Shown here one piece after another: positions 9,987 through 20,400 of a stretch of DNA of 64,000 bases (position 1 is the first letter of the stretch; every line of letters starts with the position of its first letter). The notes under the pieces are model-generated. The model searched no databases. It saw only the letters and a list, made by a program, of their open reading frames with translations, and had not been told where the DNA came from. The stretch spans positions 248,001-312,000 of the forward strand of contig NZ_FNFV01000005.1 in the NCBI RefSeq assembly GCF_900102905.1. The letters run 5' to 3'. The DNA comes from Meinhardsimonia xiamenensis. Its GTDB lineage: Bacteria; Pseudomonadota; Alphaproteobacteria; Rhodobacterales; Rhodobacteraceae. The translations under genes were made by a program, and so were the position numbers.

Positions 9987-10901
9987 ATGGACAACATCTG
10001 GTTCAACATCGGGCTGCTGCTGGAATACCCGATCGTCAATCTCAAGATCATCATCGACGGGGTGATGATCGGCGCGCTCTTTGCGCTCGCGGCCTACGGG
10101 CTGGCGCTTGTGTGGGGGGTGATGAACGTCAAGAACCTCGCCCAGGGCGACTTCGTCATCGCCGGCGGCTACGTGAGCTGGACGCTGGCACAGATGGGCG
10201 TCTATCCGCTTCTGGGCGTGCCGCTCGCCTTCGTCATCATGTGGGGGCTTGGCTGGGTGATCTACAAGACGGTGATCACGCGCGTGATCGAGCGCGACCT
10301 CTTCACCTCGCTTCTGGCCACCTTCGGGCTGGCCATCATGATGGCGCAGATCATGAACCTGATCTTCGGCTCCGACACCCAGTCGGTGGACATGCACTGG
10401 CCCACCTGGCGGCTGGGCGAGCTCGGCATCATCGAGCTTCCCGCGGCCAAGGTGGTGGGCGTGGTCATGGCCGCGATCCTTGCCATCGGCGTGGTGCTGT
10501 TCATGAAGAAGAGCCGCATGGGCCAGGCGATCCGCGCCACCGCGCAGGACAGCCGCGCGGCGCGGGTGCTCGGCATCGACACCGAAAAGGTCTATGCGTT
10601 CACCTTCGCGCTCAATGCCGCGATCTGTGGGGCGGCCGGGGCCATCATCGTGATGATCTGGGTGATCCAGCCCTTCTACGGCATCACCTATTCGGTGCGC
10701 GCCTTCGTCATCGTCACCGCCGCGGGGCTAGGCAACCTGCCGGGCGTGATCGCCGCGGGCCTCGGCATCGGCGCGGCCGAGCAGTATGGCGCGCACATCT
10801 TCGGCATCGGCTATCAGCAGGCGATCGCGGTGGTGCTGCTGCTCGTGGTGCTCTTCTACCGGCTGATGCGGCAGCGGCGGCTGCGGCAGGTTCTGCAATA
10901 G
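9987..10901 (+). CDS. livH: branched-chain amino acid type ABC permease, LivH family
   Basis: Inner-membrane subunit of the importer. 304 residues with about eight hydrophobic segments. It shows the LivH-type pattern GALFALAAYGLALVWGVMNV followed by NLAQGDFVIAGGY, and near the end the cytoplasmic coupling region MGQAIRATAQDSRAARVLGI that contacts the ATPase. The ATG at 9987 follows GGGGAGGG at a suitable distance. The next gene, livM, starts 13 bases after its stop, so the permease and ATPase genes form one transcript. Confidence 0.92.
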   Translation: MDNIWFNIGLLLEYPIVNLKIIIDGVMIGALFALAAYGLALVWGVMNVKNLAQGDFVIAGGYVSWTLAQMGVYPLLGVPLAFVIMWGLGWVIYKTVITRVIERDLFTSLLATFGLAIMMAQIMNLIFGSDTQSVDMHWPTWRLGELGIIELPAAKVVGVVMAAILAIGVVLFMKKSRMGQAIRATAQDSRAARVLGIDTEKVYAFTFALNAAICGAAGAIIVMIWVIQPFYGITYSVRAFVIVTAAGLGNLPGVIAAGLGIGAAEQYGAHIFGIGYQQAIAVVLLLVVLFYRLMRQRRLRQVLQ

Positions 10902-10914
10902 GGAGGAGGGGCCA

Positions 10915-11952
10915 ATGTCGATGCGGAAACTTGCGCTCTATGGCGCCCTTCTTCTCCTCACGGTGGCGGCGCCGTTCCTGTTTCCGGCCTATCAGACCCA
11001 GCTTGCCACGCTGTGGCTGATGATCATCGTGGCGCTCACCTGGGACATGACCGGCGGGCAGATGGGCTACAACTCGCTCGGCAACATCTTCTTCTACGGC
11101 ACGGGGATGTATGTGGGAGCCGTCATCACCATAACGCTCTACTTCCCGCTCGCCGAGTACACCGATGCGAGCCGGTCGGAGACCTTCACCTTCACCCCGG
11201 AGATGTATTTCACCGGGATGGTGCTGGGCACGCTCGGGGCGGGGCTCTTCTGTGCGCTCTCGGCCTATGCGATCGGGCCGCTCTTCTTCGGGCTGCGCGG
11301 GCCCTACTTCGCCATCGGCACGCTGGGGCTCGCCATCGCCGCGGGCGAGATCGTCTCCAACATCGACATCCTGGGCGGCGGGCAGGGCATCTCGATGCCG
11401 GTCTATGGGGGCGACTTCGAGGTGTTCAAGAAGATCATCTATTACGTCTTCGCCGCCATGGGCGTGGTGCTGATCGTGTTTCTGAGCTGGTTCTACCAGA
11501 CCCGCTTCGGCAAGGCGATCAACGCCATCCGCGACGACGAGGAAAAGGCCGAGGCGATGGGCATCCACACCCTGCGCTACAAGCTCGTCACCTGGGCGAT
11601 CAGCGCCTTCTTCGTGGGCATGGCGGGCTCCATCTCCGCCTTTCAGCTCATCCATTTCGAACCCCTGGAGACCGCCTATCAGACCATCAACCTCGGCATC
11701 TTCATGGTCGTCTGCGTGCTTCTGGGCGGCAAGGGCACGCTCTGGGGGCCGGTGATTGGGGCGATCCTGTTCCATGTCTTCAAGGAGGTGACCTGGAACT
11801 ATCTGCTCGGCTGGCAATGGGTGGCGCTCGGTGCGCTCATCGTCGTGATCGTGGTGTTCTTCCAGGACGGGCTCATGGGCTGGCTCAGGCACCGCAAGCC
11901 GGAGTGGTTCGGCATCCGCGTGGAGAGCCGTGAAGCGAGGGCGTCGGCATGA
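10915..11952 (+). CDS. livM: branched-chain amino acid type ABC permease, LivM family
   Basis: Second inner-membrane subunit, pairing with LivH. 345 residues, about nine to ten hydrophobic segments. The LivM signature near the middle is GPYFAIGTLGLAIAAGEIV, and the coupling loop is FGKAINAIRDDEEKAEAMGI. GGGAGGAGG lies just before the ATG. The end overlaps the start of livG by 4 bases (ATGA), indicating translational coupling. Between the first two helices there is an insert of about 25 mostly polar residues (EYTDASRSETFTFTPEM) that is longer than in classic LivM. Confidence 0.92.
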   Translation: MSMRKLALYGALLLLTVAAPFLFPAYQTQLATLWLMIIVALTWDMTGGQMGYNSLGNIFFYGTGMYVGAVITITLYFPLAEYTDASRSETFTFTPEMYFTGMVLGTLGAGLFCALSAYAIGPLFFGLRGPYFAIGTLGLAIAAGEIVSNIDILGGGQGISMPVYGGDFEVFKKIIYYVFAAMGVVLIVFLSWFYQTRFGKAINAIRDDEEKAEAMGIHTLRYKLVTWAISAFFVGMAGSISAFQLIHFEPLETAYQTINLGIFMVVCVLLGGKGTLWGPVIGAILFHVFKEVTWNYLLGWQWVALGALIVVIVVFFQDGLMGWLRHRKPEWFGIRVESREARASA

Positions 11953-12692
11953 GTGCGATCATCGAGGTTTCCCATGTCTCCAAGAGCTTCGGCGGCGTGA
12001 AGGCCAACGAGGACATCTCGCTGACGGTGGAGAAGGGCTCGATCACCGGGCTCATCGGCCCCAATGGCTCGGGCAAGACGACGCTGTTCAACTCCATCGT
12101 CGGCTATCACCCGATCGACTCGGGCTCGATCAGGTTCGAGGGCCGCGAGATCAGCAAGCTTCTGGTGCCCGAGATCGCCCGGCTCGGGCTTCTGCGCACC
12201 TTCCAGCAGACGCGCATCTACGGCAAGATGAACTGCGTGGAGAACATGCTGATCTCCATCCCGCACCGGAAGATGACGCTTCTCGAGGCGTTCCGGCGCA
12301 ACACGCCCGAGGAAAGGGAGCGCGCCGAGCATCTCTTGCATTTCGTCGGGCTCTACGAGAAGCGCTGGCTGCAGGCGGGCTCGCTCAGCTTCGGCCAGCA
12401 GAAGCTTCTGGAGTTCGCCATGGCGCTGATGAACGAGCCCACCGTGCTTCTGCTCGACGAGCCGACGGCGGGCATCAACCCGACGCTCATCAACGGGCTC
12501 ATCGACCGGCTCAAGCATGCCAACCGCGAGTTCGGCATCACCCTCTTCATCATCGAGCACAACATGCGCGTCATCATGAACATGGCCGACAGGATCTACT
12601 GTCTGGCCCATGGCAGGCTTCTGGCCGAGGGCACGCCCGAGGAGATCCAGAACGACCAGCGCGTGATCGACGCCTATCTGGGAGCGCACTGA
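11949..12692 (+). CDS. livG: ABC transporter ATPase, LivG family
   Basis: 247-residue nucleotide-binding subunit. Walker A is GPNGSGKTTL at about residues 38-47, the signature is LSFGQQKLLEF, Walker B is VLLLDEPTAGINP, and the switch His lies in IIEHNMRVIM. The Q-loop region FQQTRIYGKMNCVENML is typical of LivG. The start overlaps livM by 4 bases and the stop shares one base with the livF start (TGATG). It forms a heterodimer with LivF on the cytoplasmic face of LivHM. Confidence 0.94.
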   Translation: MSAIIEVSHVSKSFGGVKANEDISLTVEKGSITGLIGPNGSGKTTLFNSIVGYHPIDSGSIRFEGREISKLLVPEIARLGLLRTFQQTRIYGKMNCVENMLISIPHRKMTLLEAFRRNTPEERERAEHLLHFVGLYEKRWLQAGSLSFGQQKLLEFAMALMNEPTVLLLDEPTAGINPTLINGLIDRLKHANREFGITLFIIEHNMRVIMNMADRIYCLAHGRLLAEGTPEEIQNDQRVIDAYLGAH

Positions 12693-13561
12693 TGGCGGAA
12701 GAACGCAAACGCTCCACCGGCTATCACCTCGGCTCGGTCGAGACGGTGATCTCGGTTGACGAGGTGGTCGAACAGGCCCGCGCCATCGCGCAGGCCGTGG
12801 ACCAGGCCGATCTTCTGGCGCTGGCCCACAACGACCCCTTCGTGCTGGTCGAGGATCTGCGCGCGGGCTACGGGCAGATGGAGATCCTGCACGGCATCAA
12901 CCTTGCCGTGGCCCGCGGCCAGTCGCTGTGTCTGATCGGCCCGAATGGGGCGGGCAAGTCCACCGTGCTGCATGCCATCTTCGGCTTCAACAACATCTAT
13001 TCGGGGCGCATCCTCGTGGGCGCGGGCGAGAAAAAGCGCGACATCACCCGCCTCTCGCCCCAGTCGAAGCTGAGGGAGGCCGGCATCGCCTACATCCTGC
13101 AGGACAAGTCCGTCTTCCCCGGCATGACGGTGGAGGAGAACCTGTGGATGGGGGGCTATCTGAAGGACAGCCCGCGCGAGGCCAAGGAGGCTGCCGAGCG
13201 CATCTTCGAGAAGTATCCCCGCCTTGCGGCGCGGCGCAAGCACCCTGCGCGGGTGCTCTCGGGCGGCGAGCGGCGGCTTCTGGAGATCTCGCGCGCCTTG
13301 GTGATGGACCCCGAGATCCTGCTCGTCGACGAGCCCTCCATCGGGCTCGAGCCGCGCTTCATCGACATGGTCTTCGACATCCTTGACGAGCTGCAGCACA
13401 AGGACGGCAAGACCATCATCATGGTGGAGCAGAACGCCAAGAAGGGGCTCGAATTCGCCGACATCGGCTATGTGATGGTCTCGGGCGAGCTGGCGATCGC
13501 CGGAAAGGGCAGCGAGCTTCTGGAGAACCCCGATGTCGGCCGGCTGTTCCTCGGCGGCTGA
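12692..13561 (+). CDS. livF: ABC transporter ATPase, LivF family with N-terminal extension
   Basis: 289-residue nucleotide-binding subunit. Walker A GPNGAGKSTV, signature LSGGERRLLEI and Walker B ILLVDEPSIGLEP are intact, and MVEQNAKKGLEFAD carries the switch region. It is about 45-50 residues longer than ordinary LivF because of a leader before the ATPase core (which begins near DPFVLVEDLRAGYG). This leader includes SVETVISVDEVVEQARAIAQ, a predicted helix of unknown role. The ATG at 12692 overlaps the livG stop by one base, so the extension appears genuinely translated. The next gene follows after 18 bases. Confidence 0.9.
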   Translation: MAEERKRSTGYHLGSVETVISVDEVVEQARAIAQAVDQADLLALAHNDPFVLVEDLRAGYGQMEILHGINLAVARGQSLCLIGPNGAGKSTVLHAIFGFNNIYSGRILVGAGEKKRDITRLSPQSKLREAGIAYILQDKSVFPGMTVEENLWMGGYLKDSPREAKEAAERIFEKYPRLAARRKHPARVLSGGERRLLEISRALVMDPEILLVDEPSIGLEPRFIDMVFDILDELQHKDGKTIIMVEQNAKKGLEFADIGYVMVSGELAIAGKGSELLENPDVGRLFLGG

Positions 13562-13579
13562 GGCGGGAGGGCGCGCGTC

Positions 13580-14359
13580 ATGCCCGCACCGCTGAACCCG
13601 CTCAAGGAGCGGCTTGCCGCCGGGGAGACGACCTTCGGCTGCTGGCTGGCGCTCTCGAGCCTTGCCGCGGCGGAGATTGCCGCGGGCGCCGGTTTCGACT
13701 GGTGCGTGATCGACGCCGAACACGGGCCGAACGGGCTTGCCGAGGTGCTCGCGCATCTGCGGGCGATGCATGGGCGGCCGGCCGAGCCGGTGGTGCGCGT
13801 GCCGGCGGGGGAGGAGTGGCTCCTCAAGCAGGTGCTCGATGCGGGCGCGCGCTCGCTCGTCGTGCCCATGGTCCATGATGCCGCCGAGGCCGCCGCGATC
13901 GCCCGCGCCGTGCGCTACCCGCCCGAGGGGACGCGCGGCATCGGCGCGCCCATCGTCCGTGCCTCGGGCTATGACGCGATCCCCGATTATCTCGCCACCG
14001 CCAATGGGTGCATCCTCCTCGTCGTCCAGATCGAAAGCCGCGAGGCGGTCGCCAATGTCGATGCCATCGCCGCCACCCCCGGCGTGGATGCGCTCTTCGT
14101 CGGCCCGGCGGATCTGGCCGCCGACATGGGCCATCCCGGCAACCCGGCCGCGGCCGAGGTGCAGGGCGCGATCGACCACGTGATCGCCCGCGCCGCCGCC
14201 CACGGCAAGGCCTCGGGCATGCTGGCCTTCGATCTCGAGGCGGCGGCACGCCATGCGCGCATGGGGGTGGGGATGGTCGCCGTCACCTCCGATGTCACCG
14301 CGCTCGCCCAGTCCCTGCGCGCCACCGCGCGCGCCGCGCGCGAGCGCTTCGCGAAATAG
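13580..14359 (+). CDS. HpcH/HpaI family aldolase
   Basis: Class II metal-dependent pyruvate aldolase, 259 residues, expected to cleave 4-hydroxy-2-oxo acids into pyruvate and an aldehyde; the original members act in homoprotocatechuate breakdown. Visible family motifs: DWCVIDAEHGP (catalytic His in the EHGP turn), the basic residue in EGTRGIGAP, the metal ligand Glu in LLVVQIESREAV, and GVDALFVGPADLAADMG with the second metal ligand Asp. It begins 18 bases after livF with GGGAGG upstream and is probably the last gene of the liv operon, hinting that the imported compound may be a hydroxy-oxo acid or its precursor rather than an ordinary amino acid. Confidence 0.88.
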   Translation: MPAPLNPLKERLAAGETTFGCWLALSSLAAAEIAAGAGFDWCVIDAEHGPNGLAEVLAHLRAMHGRPAEPVVRVPAGEEWLLKQVLDAGARSLVVPMVHDAAEAAAIARAVRYPPEGTRGIGAPIVRASGYDAIPDYLATANGCILLVVQIESREAVANVDAIAATPGVDALFVGPADLAADMGHPGNPAAAEVQGAIDHVIARAAAHGKASGMLAFDLEAAARHARMGVGMVAVTSDVTALAQSLRATARAARERFAK

Positions 14360-14420
14360 CCCGGCGGCCGTCCCGGTTCTGTCATCGCGCGCGGAAAGCG
14401 CGCCGCGCGGGCGAATGCGC

Positions 14421-14456
14421 TTGCCTTTCCTGATATTTCGAATATTCGGGAAATAT
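14421..14456 (+). promoter_or_regulatory. arsenic operon promoter with overlapping ArsR-like operator
   Basis: A -35 like TTGCCT (14421-14426), a 16-base spacer and a -10 like TATTCG (14443-14448) place the predicted transcription start at about 14455, the A of the start codon. Overlying the -10 is an inverted repeat: ATATTTC (14433-14439) and GAAATAT (14450-14456), with the palindrome GAATATTC between them. This AT-rich symmetrical site is what ArsR-type repressors bind; binding would cover the -10 and the start. No ribosome site precedes the ATG. Confidence 0.6.
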
Positions 14457-15330
14457 GGAAAAAGAGATCGCGACTCGGCTTGCCACCCTTGGCCACCCGC
14501 AGCGGCTGGCGATCTTCCGCCTTCTGGTGCGCCGCCATCCGGGGCGCGTGCCGGCCGGCGAGATCGCCCGCGCCCTCGGCCTGCCGGCAAGTACGCTGTC
14601 CTCGCATCTTGCCGCGCTTCTCGCCACCGGGCTCGCGGCGCGCGAGCGGCAGGGAACCTCGCTGCTCTACGGGGTGGCGATGGAGGCGGTGCGCGAGACG
14701 CTCGATTTTCTCTTTCTCGATTGCTGCCGCGGCCGGCCCGAGGCCTGCGCGCCGCTCCTTCTTCCGCAACTCATCGGGGAGGCAAGAGCCATGACCGACC
14801 GCAAGTTCAACGTCCTTTTCCTCTGCACCGGCAATTCGGCGCGCTCGATCATGGCCGAGGCGATATTGCGCGCCGAGGCGGGCGACCGTTTCAACGCCTT
14901 CTCGGCAGGAACCCGCCCCGCGGGCGCGGTGCACCCCCTGGCGCTCGATCTGTTGCAGAGCCTCGGCCATGACACCGGGTCACTCCGCTCGAAGGATCTC
15001 GACGAGTTCACCGGCGAGCGCGCGCCGCAGCTCGATTTCGTCTTCACCGTCTGCGACCGGGCGGCGAACGAGGAGTGCCCCATCTTCCCCGGCGTGCCGG
15101 TCACGGCGCATTGGGGCGTGCCCGACCCCGCAGCGGTTGAGGGTGACGAAATCACCCGCCGCGCAGCCTTTCGCGACGCCTATGCGCGGCTGCAGAACCG
15201 CATCCGCCTCTTCGCCGCGCTGCCGCTCGAATCGCTCGACCGGCTTGCACGCCAGCGCGAGGCCGACGCCATCGCGCGCGCCTGTGACAAAGAAGAGCGG
15301 CATGGCGAGCCGACAACGTCACGCGCCTGA
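14455..15330 (+). CDS. ArsR-type regulator fused to arsenate reductase ArsC
   Basis: 291-residue two-domain protein. Residues 1-100 form an ArsR/SmtB winged helix (TLGHPQRLAIFRLLVRR, then LGLPASTLSSHLAALLATGL). The classic metal site ELCVCDL is absent, but Cys90, Cys91 and Cys98 (DCCRGRPEAC) could bind As(III). Residues 117-270 are a low-molecular-weight-phosphatase-type arsenate reductase: P-loop LCTGNSARS with catalytic Cys124 and Arg130, and the redox pair Cys200/Cys208 in VCDRAANEEC. It would sense arsenite and reduce arsenate to arsenite for export by the next gene. The ATG at 14455 lies inside the operator. An internal ATG at 14791, eight bases after GGGGAGG, would start a free ArsC. 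Confidence 0.9.
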   Translation: MEKEIATRLATLGHPQRLAIFRLLVRRHPGRVPAGEIARALGLPASTLSSHLAALLATGLAARERQGTSLLYGVAMEAVRETLDFLFLDCCRGRPEACAPLLLPQLIGEARAMTDRKFNVLFLCTGNSARSIMAEAILRAEAGDRFNAFSAGTRPAGAVHPLALDLLQSLGHDTGSLRSKDLDEFTGERAPQLDFVFTVCDRAANEECPIFPGVPVTAHWGVPDPAAVEGDEITRRAAFRDAYARLQNRIRLFAALPLESLDRLARQREADAIARACDKEERHGEPTTSRA

Positions 15331-15351
15331 GACAGGACAGGGAACGGAACC

Positions 15352-16398
<1,047 letters not shown>

Positions 16399-16466
16399 GG
16401 CGCCCGCCTCTGGCACCCCGCCGCGGCCCGTGGCATGAGATGCGCGAGGCATTTCAGAGGAACGTG

Positions 16467-17348
16467 ATGAGCGCGACCGACAACAACGAATACACCCCGC
16501 CCAGGGTCTGGACATGGGAAGAGCCCTCCGGCGGCCAGTTCGCCTCCATCAACCGGCCCGTGGCGGGGCCGACGCATGAGGCCGAACTCCCCGTGGGCCA
16601 GCATCCCATCCAGCTCTATTCCCTCGCCACGCCGAACGGCATCAAGGTCTCGATCATGCTCGAGGAGTTGCTGGCGCTCGGGCATGAAGATGCCGAATAC
16701 GATGCCTGGCCGATCGACATCGGCAAGGGCGAGCAATTCTCCACGGGTTTTGTCGCCATCAACCCCAATTCCAAGATCCCCGCCATGGTGGACCGCTCGG
16801 AGACACCGCCGCTGCGCGTCTTCGAGTCGGGCTCGATTCTGCTGTATCTCGCCGAGAAGTTCGGCGCGTTCATTCCTTCAAGCCGGGCGGGGCGCACGGA
16901 GACGCTCAACTGGCTGTTCTGGCAGATGGGTGCCGCGCCCTATCTCGGCGGCGGCTTCGGGCATTTCTACCGCTACGCGCCGAAGAAGTGGAAATATCCC
17001 ATCGACCGCTATGCGATGGAAACCAAGCGCCAGCTCGACGTGCTGAACCGCGAACTGGCGCACCGCCCCTACATCGCGGGTGACGACTACACCGTCGCCG
17101 ACATCGCCATCTGGAGCTGGTATGGCCAGCTTGCGCTCGGGCGCCTCTATGACGCGGCCGAGTTTCTTGCCGTGCACGAATACGAGCATCTCCAGCGCTG
17201 GGCGAAGGAAATCGACGCGCGCCCGGCGGTGAAGCGCGGCCGTCTGGTCTGCCGCACCTGGGGCGAGCCGCACGAGATGGTGCCCGAGCGCCACTCGGCG
17301 GCCGACATCGACCAGGTGATGGCGAAGGCGCCCGCGAAGGGCGGCTGA
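16467..17348 (+). CDS. yghU: glutathione S-transferase, YghU-like disulfide-bond oxidoreductase
   Basis: 293-residue cytosolic GST of the Nu class. The N-terminal extension YTPPRVWTWEEPSGGQFASI followed by NRPVAGPTHE is characteristic of YghU, which reduces disulfides with bound GSSG/GSH rather than conjugating. The thioredoxin-like domain has LYSLATPNGIKVSIMLEEL; the TPNG turn contacts glutathione. The helical domain follows with YIAGDDYTVADIAIWSWYG, the GST N-capping and hydrophobic staple motif. The ATG at 16467 follows CAGAGG. Upstream frame continuation overlaps acr3 and is not coding. Monocistronic. Confidence 0.92.
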   Translation: MSATDNNEYTPPRVWTWEEPSGGQFASINRPVAGPTHEAELPVGQHPIQLYSLATPNGIKVSIMLEELLALGHEDAEYDAWPIDIGKGEQFSTGFVAINPNSKIPAMVDRSETPPLRVFESGSILLYLAEKFGAFIPSSRAGRTETLNWLFWQMGAAPYLGGGFGHFYRYAPKKWKYPIDRYAMETKRQLDVLNRELAHRPYIAGDDYTVADIAIWSWYGQLALGRLYDAAEFLAVHEYEHLQRWAKEIDARPAVKRGRLVCRTWGEPHEMVPERHSAADIDQVMAKAPAKGG

Positions 17349-17461
17349 GCGCGGGCGGCGCAAGGCGCGGGGATGCCTTGCCCGCCGGGCAAGGCTGTTT
17401 CCCGTTTCTCCGCCCGTTTCTGCGGTTGACATTGCCCCGCGCGCCCATAACTGAGCGGCGC

Positions 17462-20400
17462 ATGTCCGACACATCCCAGCGCATCACCGTAGGCGGCGCC
17501 CCCGAGGGTTTCGACGCGCGGCTCATCGCCCGCGAGGCGGAGCGCGCGGGCGGCGCCGTGCTGTTCATCGCCCGCGACGACAAGCGCCTTGCCGCCACCG
17601 CTGCCGCGCTTGCCTTCTTCGCGCCCGAGCTGCCGGTGCTGCGCTTTCCCGGCTGGGACTGCCTGCCCTACGACCGCGTCTCGCCCAACCCCGAGATCTC
17701 GGCCGCGCGCATGGCCACGCTCGCCGCGCTCGCCCGCGGGATCGAGGGCCGCTTCGTGGTGCTGACCACGCTCAACGCCGCCACCCAGCGCCTGCCCGCG
17801 CGTGCCACCGTGGCCGGGGCGAGCTTTTCCGCCGAGGTCGGGCGGCGCATCGACGAGGCGGCCTTGCGCGCGTTTCTCGTGCGCATGGGCTTCTCGCAGG
17901 CCCCCACCGTGACCGAGCCCGGCGACTACGCCATCCGCGGCGGCATCATCGACATCTTCCCGCCGGGGCAGGAATTTCCCGTCCGGCTCGATCTCTTCGG
18001 CGATGTGCTCGATGCCGCCCGCCGCTTCGACCCGGCAACCCAGCGCTCCACCGAGAAGCTCGACCGGGTGGAGCTTGCGCCGGCCTCGGAGGTGATCCTC
18101 GACGAGGCCGCGATCACCCGCTTCCGTCAGAACTACCGCGTGCATTTCGGCGCGGGCGGGGCGGAGGATCCGCTCTACGAGGCGGTGAGCGCGGGGCGCA
18201 AGACCGCCGGCATGGAGCACTGGCTGCCCTTCTTCCACGACCGGCTGGAGACGCTCTTCGACTATCTGCCCGGCGCCACCATCGCGCTTGACGCGCAGCT
18301 GGATGCCGCACGCGCGGCGCGCTGGGAGACGGTGGAGGATCTCTACGGCGCGCGGATGCATGCGCTCGAGCAGGGTAAGGGCAGGGTAGGGGGCGCCAGC
18401 GTCTACAAGCCCTGTCCGCCGGGCGAGCTCTACCTCGACGAGGCGGCCTGGGAGGCGGCGACGGCGGGCCGGCGCATTCTGGCCTTCCACCCCCTCCCGC
18501 AGGCCTCCGGGCCCGGGGTGATCGACGCGGGCGGGCGCATCGGGCGCAATTTCGCGCCCGAGCGCCAACAGGAGAATGTGAGCCTCTTCGGCGCGCTCGC
18601 CGATCACATCCGCACCCGTCAGGCCGAGGGGCCCGTCGTGCTCGCCACCTATTCGGAAGGGGCGGCCGAGCGGCTCGGGGGGCTTCTCGAGGATCAGGGC
18701 CTCGCGCCCCCGCGCCTCATCACCCACGCGCGCGAGATCGCCCCCGGCGCACCCGGCGGGCTCTACACCACGGTCTGGCCGCTCGAGGCGGGTTTTACCG
18801 GCGATGGCCTCACCGTCATCGCCGAACAGGACATTCTGGGCGACCGGCTGATCCGCCCGCCGCGCAAGCGCCGCCGGGCCGAGAACTACCTGACCGAGGC
18901 GCAGAGCCTCTCGCCGGGCGATCTCGTCGTGCATGTCGATCACGGGGTGGGGCGTTACCTCGGGCTCGAGGTGGTCACGGCGATGGGCGCGGCGCATGAA
19001 TGCCTCGCGCTCGAATATGCCGGCGGCGACCGGCTCTACCTGCCCGTGGAGAACATCGAGCTCCTGTCGCGCTACGGGCACGAGGAGGGGCTTCTCGACC
19101 GCTTGGGCGGCGGCGCCTGGCAGGCGCGCAAGGCGCGGATGAAGGAGCGCATCCGCGAGATCGCAGACAGGCTCATCCGCGTTGCCGCCGAGCGCATGCT
19201 GCGCCGCGCCCCGGTGATGGAGCCGCCGCATCCGATGTGGGAGGCCTTCTGCGCCCGCTTTCCCTATGAAGAGACCGAGGATCAGGAGCGCGCCATCAGG
19301 GACGTGCTCGAGGATCTCGCCGCCGGCCGGCCGATGGACCGGCTGATCTGCGGCGACGTGGGCTTCGGCAAGACGGAGGTGGCCATGCGCGCGGCCTTCG
19401 TCGCCGCCATGTCCGGCCATCAGGTGGCGGTGATCGCGCCCACGACGCTGCTCGCCCGGCAGCACCTGCAGAGCTTCCGCGAACGCTTCCGCGGCTTTCC
19501 TGTGGAGGTGCGGGGGCTCTCGCGCTTCACCACCCCCCGCGACGCCGCCGCCACGAAGGCCGGGCTTGCCGATGGAACGGTTGACATCGTCATCGGCACG
19601 CACGCGCTTCTGGCCAAGGGCATCCGCTTTGCCAATCTCGGGCTTCTGATCGTCGACGAGGAGCAGCGCTTTGGCGTGGCGCACAAGGAGCGGCTCAAGC
19701 AGATGCGCTCGGAAGTGCATGTGCTCACGCTGACTGCCACGCCCATTCCGCGAACGCTGCAGATGTCGCTTTCAGGCGTGCGCGACCTCTCGCTCATCGG
19801 CACGCCGCCCGTCGATCGGCTGTCGATCCGCACCTATGTCTCGGAGTTCGACCCGGTCACCATCCGCGAGGCGCTGTTGCGCGAGCACTACCGCGGCGGG
19901 CAGTCCTACTATGTGGTCCCGCGCATCTCCGACATCGCCGAGATCGAGGAATTCCTGCGCGAGCAGGTGCCCGAGGTCAGCTTCGTCACCGCCCACGGCC
20001 AGCTTCCCGCGCGCGAGCTCGACGAGCGCATGAGCGCCTTCTACGACGGCAAGTATGACGTGCTGCTTGCCACCACCATCGTCGAGTCGGGCCTCGACAT
20101 CCCCACCGCCAACACCATGATCGTGCACCGAGCCGACATGTTCGGCCTCGCCCAGCTCTACCAGATCCGCGGCCGGGTGGGCCGCTCGAAGACCCGCGCC
20201 TATGCCTATCTGACGACAAAGCCCCGCGCGCCGCTGACGCCAGCGGCGGAGAAGCGGCTGAAGGTTCTGGGCGCGCTCGACGCGCTCGGCGCGGGCTTCA
20301 CCCTCGCCTCCCAGGATCTCGACATGCGCGGCGCCGGCAACCTCGTGGGCGAGGAGCAGTCGGGCCAGATCCGCGAGGTGGGCTTCGAGCTCTACCAGTC

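Noticed and set aside
12674-14590. 638-codon open frame on the minus strand opposite livF and the aldolase
   Set aside because: It lies antisense to genes with clear motifs and its translation is low-complexity His/Arg/Gly-rich, as expected for shadow frames in GC-rich DNA.
17147-19720. 857-codon open frame on the minus strand
   Set aside because: Antisense to mfd, whose helicase motifs fix the coding strand.
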